Part shown: positions 58,007-64,000 of the stretch, piece after piece
Layout of the letters: every line of letters begins with the position of its first letter
Numbering within the stretch: position 1 is the first letter of the stretch
Assembly (NCBI GenBank): GCA_003481775.1
Contig: QULU01000025.1
Coordinates: 7,880 to 71,879, forward strand
DNA from: Clostridiaceae bacterium OM02-2AC
GTDB taxonomy: Bacteria > Bacillota_I > Bacilli_A > Erysipelotrichales > Erysipelotrichaceae
DNA length: 64,000 nt
Reading direction: 5' to 3'
The notes under the pieces: model-generated
Seen by the model: only the letters and a program-made list of their open reading frames with translations
What the model was told of the DNA's origin: nothing
Databases searched by the model: none
Program-made: the position numbers and the translations under genes

Positions 58007-59372
58007 AATGCCCGTTAGCATAGGCTTTCGGTACGCCGTAGCCGGCATCCAGCTTTAACAGATAGTCCTTTTCATATTTCATCAAGGTGGAATATGTGAC
58101 AAACTGATAGCCCTGCTTCTTTAACTCAGGCAGGATAGCTTTCAGACCTTCAACACTCGGCTCATAAATATCGTGAAATAAAATAACGATATTTCCATTT
58201 TTCGCTCCGTTTAACGCTGCCGAGGTGATGCTAGCGGCATTCTTACTCGACCAGTCCCTTGTATCAATGTCCCAGAACGCATAGCCCAGATAATTCCCCT
58301 TTAACAGATTGTCATTGACTGCACCATAGGGCGGGCGGAAATAGCGTGGCTCTGCACCACAGCTGGCATAAACAGCATCCTGCGTTTTATAGATGTTTTC
58401 CGTCACCTGTGCAACAGACATGTATCCCTTTTTGGAAGCCGCAAGCTCCATAGCATGATCCCAGGAATGATTTCCAAGCTCAAAGCCGCGTTTGTGCATA
58501 TCCTTCACGGTAGCACTGTTTGCTTCTACGTTTTGTCCCAGCATAAAGAAGGTGGCTCGTCCATCGTATTGTTCAAATATATCCATGACCTCGGTGGTAT
58601 AGGCACTTGGTCCATCATCAAAGGTAAAGGCGATCATTTTTTTGTTTGGATCAACCTTTGGCTGCGGCTTAGCAGACACCGCATCAGCCTGATACAGCGA
58701 TGGGATCTGCGTATCCTTCAGCTTTATGTATTTCTTATAGTCCTTATATGGAATGGAAACGGTATGCTTATCATCCAGATGAAGCTGCAGGCTTGTCTCT
58801 GTCATGGAAAGAGCACGCATATCACGCTTTATCTCTTTTTTCCAGCCCTGCCTGTCAGCCAGCTTTTTCACCAATACGGGATATTCACGGCGTAATACAT
58901 CATCCAGAACAAGCTGCTTTCCCTGCTTTTTATCATATAAAATCCACGTCGTTTCCGTTGCCCTCTGCACACCCTCAGCATCGTATGTATACCTGTGAAA
59001 TGCCAGATTCACATAGCGGTCGAAAAGCAGTGAGCTGTCATAATCAATGCTTGTGATCTGCTTCTCTGCCTTACTGGCAGCTGTCACAGCCTTTTTTTCA
59101 TATGCCTTGACAATCGTGTTTAAATTCTTTTCTTTATACGCAGGGTAGGTAAAGGATACAAATGCTTCATTTTCATATTCCTTACTGACCTGTTGTATAT
59201 CCCCATAATCTTTTCCTTTTGTTTGATAAGCCTTGTATTCCTCATATGGATCTGTGAACAGCATGCTAGTGATCTTCCATATTCCAAAGCCGACTGTGGT
59301 GATGACCACAGCGCAGATTACCAGCAGAATCGCCAGTCGATCCTTCCTCAATTTTTTTCTTTTCGTATTCAT
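58005..59372 (-). CDS. pgdA: peptidoglycan N-acetylglucosamine deacetylase, copy 1, with RsiV-like domain
   Basis: 455 residues. One N-terminal membrane anchor (residues 13-34), a DUF3298/RsiV-like extracellular region at about 45-225, then a NodB deacetylase domain with all motifs: TFDDGP (Asp252, Asp253), NHSWDH (His302, His306), RPPYG (346-350), DTRDW and VILFHD. The architecture matches PdaC-type enzymes. Deacetylation of peptidoglycan amino sugars gives lysozyme resistance. Transcribed separately (349 bases from copy 2), with a GGAGGGATTATG start region. Copy 2 (59722-61092) is about the same length and organisation. Confidence 0.92.
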   Translation of the reverse strand: MNTKRKKLRKDRLAILLVICAVVITTVGFGIWKITSMLFTDPYEEYKAYQTKGKDYGDIQQVSKEYENEAFVSFTYPAYKEKNLNTIVKAYEKKAVTAASKAEKQITSIDYDSSLLFDRYVNLAFHRYTYDAEGVQRATETTWILYDKKQGKQLVLDDVLRREYPVLVKKLADRQGWKKEIKRDMRALSMTETSLQLHLDDKHTVSIPYKDYKKYIKLKDTQIPSLYQADAVSAKPQPKVDPNKKMIAFTFDDGPSAYTTEVMDIFEQYDGRATFFMLGQNVEANSATVKDMHKRGFELGNHSWDHAMELAASKKGYMSVAQVTENIYKTQDAVYASCGAEPRYFRPPYGAVNDNLLKGNYLGYAFWDIDTRDWSSKNAASITSAALNGAKNGNIVILFHDIYEPSVEGLKAILPELKKQGYQFVTYSTLMKYEKDYLLKLDAGYGVPKAYANGH

Positions 59373-59654
59373 AATCCCTCCAAAACAGCTATCTGGTAAT
59401 ATTATAGCATTCTTTTACAAAATTTACCTTGTGATAGTTGAAAAACCAAAATCTTCATGATTTTGTAAGGTGCGAAGCGCCGCATTGTCAGGCTGGTCAG
59501 GTTGATTCATCCACTCTCTGCCTGAAATCGGATAGTATCAATTTTAGAAATTGGCTTGCACGGTATGATGTGCGTATTGGCTATCGTGTGTTTGCCTTTA
59601 TGCCCGACATACTCGTTTTCGAGAATCCCTGTATGCAGTAGTATTTTAGACAAT
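59373..59654. other. intergenic region between the two deacetylase genes
   Basis: About 280 bases. A TATAAT on the minus strand near 59403 may be the -10 for pgdA copy 1; no ECF-type promoter is evident. No gene seen. Confidence 0.45.
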
Positions 59655-59682
59655 GAAAAAGCCATACCGGTAACGATATGGC
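59655..59682 (-). terminator. terminator of the sigV operon
   Basis: GCCATATCG-TTAC-CGGTATGGC type stem with one mismatch on the minus strand followed by five T residues. Confidence 0.7.
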
Positions 59683-59721
59683 AGAGCAGCGGACAATCAT
59701 GAAGAGCCTGCTGCTATGATG

Positions 59722-61092
59722 CTAGTCGATGGAAGAAGGAATGACGATATTTTCATTCACCAGCTTCTCATTTTTATATTTACGCAATGTGGAAAGGGAA
59801 ACAAACTGATACCCCTTTGCCTCCAGCTTTGGCAGTACCTGTACAATGGCGTCTCTGGAGAAGTCGTGGATATCATGCAAAAGGATTACGGAGCCGTCAT
59901 GTACATTGCTCATGATATTCTGGGTGATGATATCAGAATTTTTATTGCTCCAGTCCAGCGTATCCAGATCCCACAGTGCAAAATCCAGAGTGGATACGGC
60001 GCGTACATTACTGTTTAAAGCACCATAGGGAGGACGAAACATGGTAGCATCTGCACCGCATGCCGCAAAAATGGCATCCTGCGTGTTGTAGATTTCATCA
60101 CTGACCTCAGCCTTGCTCATCGCATCACTTTTGCTAGCGGCAATACGCATGGAATGATCCCAGGAATGATTGCCAACCTCAAAGCCGCGCTGATACATAT
60201 CACGCACGATATCCGTATGATCTACACCGGTGGTCTTATCCTTCACATTTTGTCCCAGCATGAAGAAGGTGGCACGTCCATTGTATTTCTCAAATTCCTT
60301 CATAATGATCTCAGTATTCTGCCAATGCGGACCGTCATCAAACGTAAAGGCAATCATTTTCTTGTTGGGATCCACCTTCTGCTCTGCCGGAATGATCGCG
60401 TCCTTCTGATATAATGAAGGAATGTTTCGGTTCGCAAGGCGGATGTATTTCTTATACTCCTGATAGGGAAGTGAAATCCCTTTGGTTTCCTTCCCGGTGT
60501 AGAGCATTAGAGCATTTTTTTCAACCTGTACCCGCATAGCATGGATGCCGGAGACTTTGATGCCTGCAGACTCAGCTAGCTTTTTTACCACCTGTACATA
60601 ATCTCTGCGTAAAGCGTCCGCAACGCTGATCAGCCTTTTTTGCTTGGTATCATAGGTGTAATGATTGCGGATTTCATCAATCTGTTTTTCGTCAGCATCG
60701 TACAGCTTCTGCGTGAAGGTAAGATTTATATACTGATCAAACAGCTTTTCGCTGGCATAGTCAATCTTGATATACAGCATTCCCTCATGCTTGCGTTTGG
60801 TCTGTATGCTCGTACTGCGATACTTCTGCACGATCTCGTTGAGCTGTTTATCATCGAATTTCGGATAATAGAAGGAAAGGTAATAGGTTTCCTCCTTTTC
60901 CTCTGTGAAATGCTCCATCGTGCCTTCCTTTTTGTTGCTTTCATCATAGGTGTTGTAGGCAGCATACGTATCCTCTGCCATAATCTTATAAACACCGAAG
61001 CCGCCTGCAATCAGCAGCACCGGTATCAATATCAGCAGCATCAGCCGCTTTGGATTGATATGTCTGTTCCTTTTGTATTCCGGTTTCATCAT
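59722..61092 (-). CDS. pgdA: peptidoglycan N-acetylglucosamine deacetylase, copy 2, in the sigV operon
   Basis: 456 residues: membrane anchor (about 17-38), RsiV-like DUF3298 region (about 45-225) and NodB domain with TFDDGP, NHSWDH, RPPYG, DTLDW and VILLHD. It overlaps the stop of the anti-sigma gene (TAATG on the minus strand) and so belongs to the sigV-rsiV operon, as in several Firmicutes where SigV induces PgdA in response to lysozyme. AGGAGGAAAGTA is the ribosome site. Like copy 1, it carries the same extracellular domain as the anti-sigma factor next to it. Confidence 0.93.
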   Translation of the reverse strand: MMKPEYKRNRHINPKRLMLLILIPVLLIAGGFGVYKIMAEDTYAAYNTYDESNKKEGTMEHFTEEKEETYYLSFYYPKFDDKQLNEIVQKYRSTSIQTKRKHEGMLYIKIDYASEKLFDQYINLTFTQKLYDADEKQIDEIRNHYTYDTKQKRLISVADALRRDYVQVVKKLAESAGIKVSGIHAMRVQVEKNALMLYTGKETKGISLPYQEYKKYIRLANRNIPSLYQKDAIIPAEQKVDPNKKMIAFTFDDGPHWQNTEIIMKEFEKYNGRATFFMLGQNVKDKTTGVDHTDIVRDMYQRGFEVGNHSWDHSMRIAASKSDAMSKAEVSDEIYNTQDAIFAACGADATMFRPPYGALNSNVRAVSTLDFALWDLDTLDWSNKNSDIITQNIMSNVHDGSVILLHDIHDFSRDAIVQVLPKLEAKGYQFVSLSTLRKYKNEKLVNENIVIPSSID

Positions 61093-61964
61093 TACTTTCC
61101 TCCTGTATACTTGTGAAGCTCACTGCATGGTATCTGAAATTCCTGAGTCCCCATATACCCGGGGGCAATGGAGTATTTTTCAAAGATGATGACAACATTT
61201 CCCTTGTCGTCAATATAAAACGGCTGATTTTTACGGATTCCCTGAAATCCCATCGCTCCGTCAAAATAGCTGGCAGTTTCATCCTGCTCTGTTCGCTGTT
61301 TGATCTGCTTGCGGACACTGGCATTGATGATCTTCTCATAATCCGCACCGAACAGATCCTGCAGTGTGATGTCTTTTCCACTGGCTAAATCCAGATTAAA
61401 GGTCTGATATTCCTGCATAGATGTATTCAGCTGATAATTGGTCATAATCTGAAAGGATAGCAGATCGTTTTGATTGCAGGTAATTTTATAATCGATCGTG
61501 ACCTCGGTTTTGGCAGTCAGCGATTCTACCTTTTCTTTTTTCATCATTTCCCGAACCTGTGCACTATCCTTATACAGCTGCTCGGTGGTTTTATTGATGC
61601 GCTCTTCGATCTGTTGATTCACGCGTTCCTCCATCTCAGGATTTCCGGTGTTTTTCACTTCTGGAACCTTGACACTTAAAGAATCCACATCACTTGTTTT
61701 CTTATATTCCCGGACACAGAGAATACGGGAAACATCACCCAGCAATGGAATATCGAATACACTCTGGGCAAATGCCGGAACGGTATTCAGCATAATCAGA
61801 TATCCTATAAGTGCAGCACTGAGCGCCGGCTTCCACATGCCTTGAAAGGAAAAACGCTTCTGTTTTTTCTGTGCATGCTCAATGCAGGATTCCATAAAGC
61901 TGTCCAAATCCTGCGGCGTCTGTAGGTTCTCGTACTCCTGTCGTAGCTTCTCTATCTTTTTCAT
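61092..61964 (-). CDS. rsiV: anti-sigma factor RsiV
   Basis: 290 residues. A short cytosolic sigma-binding part (~45 residues), one membrane helix (about 46-62) and a DUF3298 extracellular domain (LLSFQIMTNYQL...YQTFNLDLASGKDITLQDLF). A signal-peptidase-like site AFA-QS follows the helix with Ala66 at the -1 position; in Bacillus, lysozyme binding to RsiV exposes such a site and triggers proteolysis that frees SigV. Overlaps sigV by ATGA, so the two are translated together. Lysozyme is the expected ligand, from family knowledge. Confidence 0.9.
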   Translation of the reverse strand: MKKIEKLRQEYENLQTPQDLDSFMESCIEHAQKKQKRFSFQGMWKPALSAALIGYLIMLNTVPAFAQSVFDIPLLGDVSRILCVREYKKTSDVDSLSVKVPEVKNTGNPEMEERVNQQIEERINKTTEQLYKDSAQVREMMKKEKVESLTAKTEVTIDYKITCNQNDLLSFQIMTNYQLNTSMQEYQTFNLDLASGKDITLQDLFGADYEKIINASVRKQIKQRTEQDETASYFDGAMGFQGIRKNQPFYIDDKGNVVIIFEKYSIAPGYMGTQEFQIPCSELHKYTGGK

Positions 61965-62452
61965 AGCTCCTGTTCCTCCATCTGTATACGCATGTCCTTC
62001 AGCCCTTTGTACAGCCGTGTCTTCACGGTACTCAGGGGCATAGACAGGATGTCCGAAATTTCATCCAGCTTGCGGTCTTCAAAAAAGCGGAGGATGAGAA
62101 TGGTTCTGGTTTTCGGATCCAGTGTAAACAGCAGCTGACGGAGCTCCTCACTGAGGAGGATGTCTTCATGCTCCTGCAGCATTGCGTCTTCCTCCAGCGG
62201 ATATACAGATTCACGGCGCAGCTTTCGGATTTGATCCAGACAGGTATTGATCAGGATTCTGTAAAACCAGGTGTCCATATATTCCCTGTTCTGTAATCTG
62301 GAAAGGCCGGTAAATGCCTTGATGATAGCATTTTGCAGCATATCCTTGGCATCCGCATCGCTATGCATATAAGAATATGCCAGACGATATAGGCGTTTTT
62401 CATTTGATTTTAAATAGAATTCCAGATCGTCCGGATGCAGTCGCTGTTTCAT
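61961..62452 (-). CDS. sigV: ECF sigma factor SigV-like
   Basis: 163 residues. Region 2 (RLAYSYMHSDADAKDMLQNAIIKAF...WFYRILINTCLDQIRK) and region 4 (LDPKTRTILILRFFEDRKLDEISDILSMPLSTVKTRLYKGL) of an extracytoplasmic-function sigma factor. The cognate anti-sigma gene follows directly. An ECF-type promoter lies just upstream (62486-62514), implying autoregulation. TAGGAGA precedes the ATG. Confidence 0.93.
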   Translation of the reverse strand: MKQRLHPDDLEFYLKSNEKRLYRLAYSYMHSDADAKDMLQNAIIKAFTGLSRLQNREYMDTWFYRILINTCLDQIRKLRRESVYPLEEDAMLQEHEDILLSEELRQLLFTLDPKTRTILILRFFEDRKLDEISDILSMPLSTVKTRLYKGLKDMRIQMEEQEL

Positions 62453-62485
62453 GTACCGTGTCTCCTATCTTGCTGTTTCAGTAAT

Positions 62486-62514
62486 TAGACGCATAACACA
62501 GGAAGAAAGTTTGA
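62486..62514 (-). promoter_or_regulatory. ECF (SigV-type) promoter of the sigV operon
   Basis: On the minus strand TCAAAC (62514-62509), a 17-base spacer and CGTCTA (62491-62486). These are close to the TGAAAC/CGTC elements used by SigV/SigM-class sigma factors. Confidence 0.7.
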
Positions 62515-62676
62515 AAAATTTATAGAAAATTGTATAAATTTGTCGAATCCTGTTCATATGTATTATGACATGAAACCCTGTTTGCGCATACGGAGAACTT
62601 CTTAAAAAAACTTAAATGGAGTCTGGGCAGTTCTCTTTACAAATGTCTGAAAAAGGCGCATACTGTAGTTATAAAA

Positions 62677-62691
62677 TAAGAATTATTCTTA
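62677..62691 (+). promoter_or_regulatory. PerR-like palindrome
   Basis: TAAGAAT-T-ATTCTTA matches the PerR box TTATAATNATTATAA at 11 of 14 fixed positions and lies between a TATAAA-like -10 and the ribosome site of the following gene. Confidence 0.5.
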
Positions 62692-62711
62692 CTATTAAAG
62701 GAGGAACTACT

Positions 62712-63335
62712 ATGGATCAGACAGCATTTTTTAAATTGAGCTATGGCTTATATATCATTTCAACTACATCAGAGGGAAAGGATGCAGGCTGTGTAGCGAA
62801 TACATTGCATCAGGTAACCTCATCTCCCGCTCAGCTTGCGGTTACCCTGAACAAGGACAATTATACAGAGCAGCTGATTGAGAAATCCGGACGCTTCAGT
62901 GCAGTGGTGCTGACACAGAACTGCGGTATGGATATCATCAGAAATTTTGGCTTTTGTTCCAGCAGGGACAATGACAAATTCGAGCAGTGTACGTATAAAA
63001 GAGATACACACGGTGTGCCATACCCCAGTGAGCATATGGCGGCACGCTACAGTCTCAAGGTTGTGAAGACGCTTGATTTGGGGACGCATGTCCTGTTTGT
63101 AGGTGAAGTGGAAGAGGCAGAGGTGCTCAGTGAGGAAGAGGTTATGACCTATGCTTACTATCATCAGGTGAAAAACGGAGCCACTCCTAAAAATGCACCA
63201 AGCTATCAGGAAAAGAGTGAAAAGAGCGGCTGGAGATGTACGATTTGCGGCTACATCTATGAAGGGGATCCGTTACCGGAGGACTATGTATGTCCGTTAT
63301 GTGGAGCACCTGCGGCATTGTTTGAAAAGCTGTAG
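62712..63335 (+). CDS. flavin reductase-rubredoxin fusion (high-molecular-weight rubredoxin type)
   Basis: 207 residues. The N-terminal ~160 residues are a flavin reductase/flavoredoxin domain (LSYGLYIISTTSEGKDAGCVANTLHQVT, binding FMN) and the C-terminus is a compact rubredoxin with Cys176, 179, 194 and 197 (CTICG...CPLCG). Such proteins pass electrons from NAD(P)H to rubredoxin-dependent oxygen, peroxide or NO reductases. AAAGGAGGAACTACT precedes the ATG at 62712. The PerR-like box just upstream fits peroxide induction. Monocistronic and divergent from sigV. Confidence 0.9.
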   Translation: MDQTAFFKLSYGLYIISTTSEGKDAGCVANTLHQVTSSPAQLAVTLNKDNYTEQLIEKSGRFSAVVLTQNCGMDIIRNFGFCSSRDNDKFEQCTYKRDTHGVPYPSEHMAARYSLKVVKTLDLGTHVLFVGEVEEAEVLSEEEVMTYAYYHQVKNGATPKNAPSYQEKSEKSGWRCTICGYIYEGDPLPEDYVCPLCGAPAALFEKL

Positions 63336-63892
63336 CTAGAAAGGTGACAGCCGCTAAGAAGATGCGTGTGCAGTATCAAGGTAGTGGCATCCAGCTGCTT
63401 GAAAGACACTGTGGACAGCTTATGAGACTGGCATGCACGACATATAAAGCTATACAGATTGCGGGCAGTTGCAGGGATACGTTTTTTCTTCCCATACGGC
63501 AGTAGGCAAAAACAGAAATACAGAGGGTCTGCGCGGCAAGCATTGCTGCGTGGGCTTTTTTCTGATTCAGTAGGGAAAAGGGGGGATAGAAGCTGCTAGA
63601 GCGATGGTTATTCTCATATAGAAACTTCATCTATACGTTTGTGCTCGCGCAATGTATGACGTCTTGCTAAAATAGCGATGTTCTGACGGATAAAACCCTC
63701 CACATACGGTAACCTTTTTTCGCATCGATCAAACAGCTCCTTCCCATTACCTCTCCTACCGTATATAAGGTAGCATTTGCTTGTATCCTACTTGTATCCA
63801 AAAAATTAAAATACCAGTCGATAATACGAGCAAAGGGGGCAGGCAGATTTAGCGAACGTACAATTTATGCATAAGGAAAGCTATGATGGAAT
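63336..63892. other. unannotated region at window end
   Basis: No gene that I can defend. A hairpin with GU pairs and T-run at about 63531-63566 may end the rubredoxin-fusion transcript. On the minus strand 63793-63614 is open for 60 codons with coding-like composition (for example RLPYVEGFIRQNIAILARR) but lacks a start and sits just after a stop codon, so it may be a gene remnant. Confidence 0.35.
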
Positions 63893-63921
63893 AAAAAAAG
63901 AACATCGCACGATGTTCTTAC
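63893..63921 (-). terminator. terminator for a minus-strand gene beyond the window
   Basis: AAGAACATCG (63898-63907) and CGATGTTCTT (63910-63919) form a 10-bp stem; the A-run at 63893-63899 is a T-run on the minus strand. Confidence 0.75.
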
Positions 63922-64000
63922 AAGGTAAAGTGTACCCCATGTCAAGGACAAAAATAAAAAAACCAGTGTAAAAAATAAGCAGAATATATTATCTTTGATT

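Noticed and set aside
1..64000. CRISPR arrays, tRNA/rRNA genes, insertion sequences, prophage
   Set aside because: I looked for repeat-spacer patterns, CCA-ending cloverleafs, transposase signatures and phage structural proteins and saw none.

Overview
The window looks like a chromosomal segment of a gut-dwelling, anaerobic, low-to-moderate GC Firmicute. The gene set (cdaA-cdaR-glmM, an ECF sigma/RsiV/peptidoglycan deacetylase locus, mannose-family PTS, PadR/MerR/DeoR regulators, strong AGGAGG ribosome sites) and protein flavour suggest the Erysipelotrichaceae, perhaps a [Clostridium] innocuum-like species; that assignment is inference from memory, not a search. No rRNA, tRNA, CRISPR array, phage or intact insertion sequence was recognised. 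About 55 protein genes are supported.

Layout. 1-3.4 kb: 3' end of a topoisomerase III gene, a YjzC-like small protein, a HAD phosphatase, and a PadR regulator with its membrane partner. 3.7-7.8 kb: the cdaA-cdaR-glmM operon linking c-di-AMP synthesis to amino-sugar/cell-wall supply. 8.0-10.1 kb: a two-component system. 10.5-12.5 kb (minus): a sulfatase and a small membrane protein. 13.0-19.7 kb: a carbohydrate ABC transporter with a GH112 galacto-N-biose/lacto-N-biose phosphorylase, i.e. uptake and phosphorolysis of host mucin-type disaccharides. 20-24.6 kb: a hypothetical protein behind a cluster of DnaA-box-like sites, then two MerR regulators, each divergent from its probable target (GNAT acetyltransferase; MATE exporter).

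25-35.1 kb: the most unusual part. A DeoR regulator plus a sugar-isomerase-like TIM barrel face an 11-gene operon combining a complete mannose-family PTS with a 4-hydroxybutyrate-dehydrogenase-like Fe-alcohol dehydrogenase, a racemase-fold protein lacking one catalytic Cys, a cupin, a class II bisphosphate aldolase, a DUF1537 four-carbon acid-sugar kinase, an OtnC-like class II aldolase/decarboxylase and a membrane protein. This reads as a PTS-fed sugar-acid pathway whose substrate is not evident. 35.2-44 kb: HD protein, cold-shock protein, cytosolic leucine-rich repeat protein, serine hydrolase behind a MerR-type promoter, oligoendopeptidase F, and a surface glucosaminidase. 44.3-47.3 kb: csoR-copA copper export.

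47.5-57.9 kb: a membrane-anchored hypothetical, a decayed coding region, class I ribonucleotide reductase with an NrdI-like flavodoxin, tandem L-lactate dehydrogenases, a glycosylasparaginase-type amidase, a VOC protein and a nitroreductase. 58.0-62.5 kb (minus): sigV-rsiV-pgdA plus a second pgdA paralogue, a probable lysozyme-response module. 62.7-63.3 kb: flavin reductase-rubredoxin fusion behind a PerR-like palindrome. The last 0.66 kb has no clear gene.

Themes: host glycan use (GH112, sulfatase, glycosylasparaginase), cell-envelope defence (c-di-AMP, SigV/RsiV/PgdA, glucosaminidase) and tight local regulation with many readable operators.
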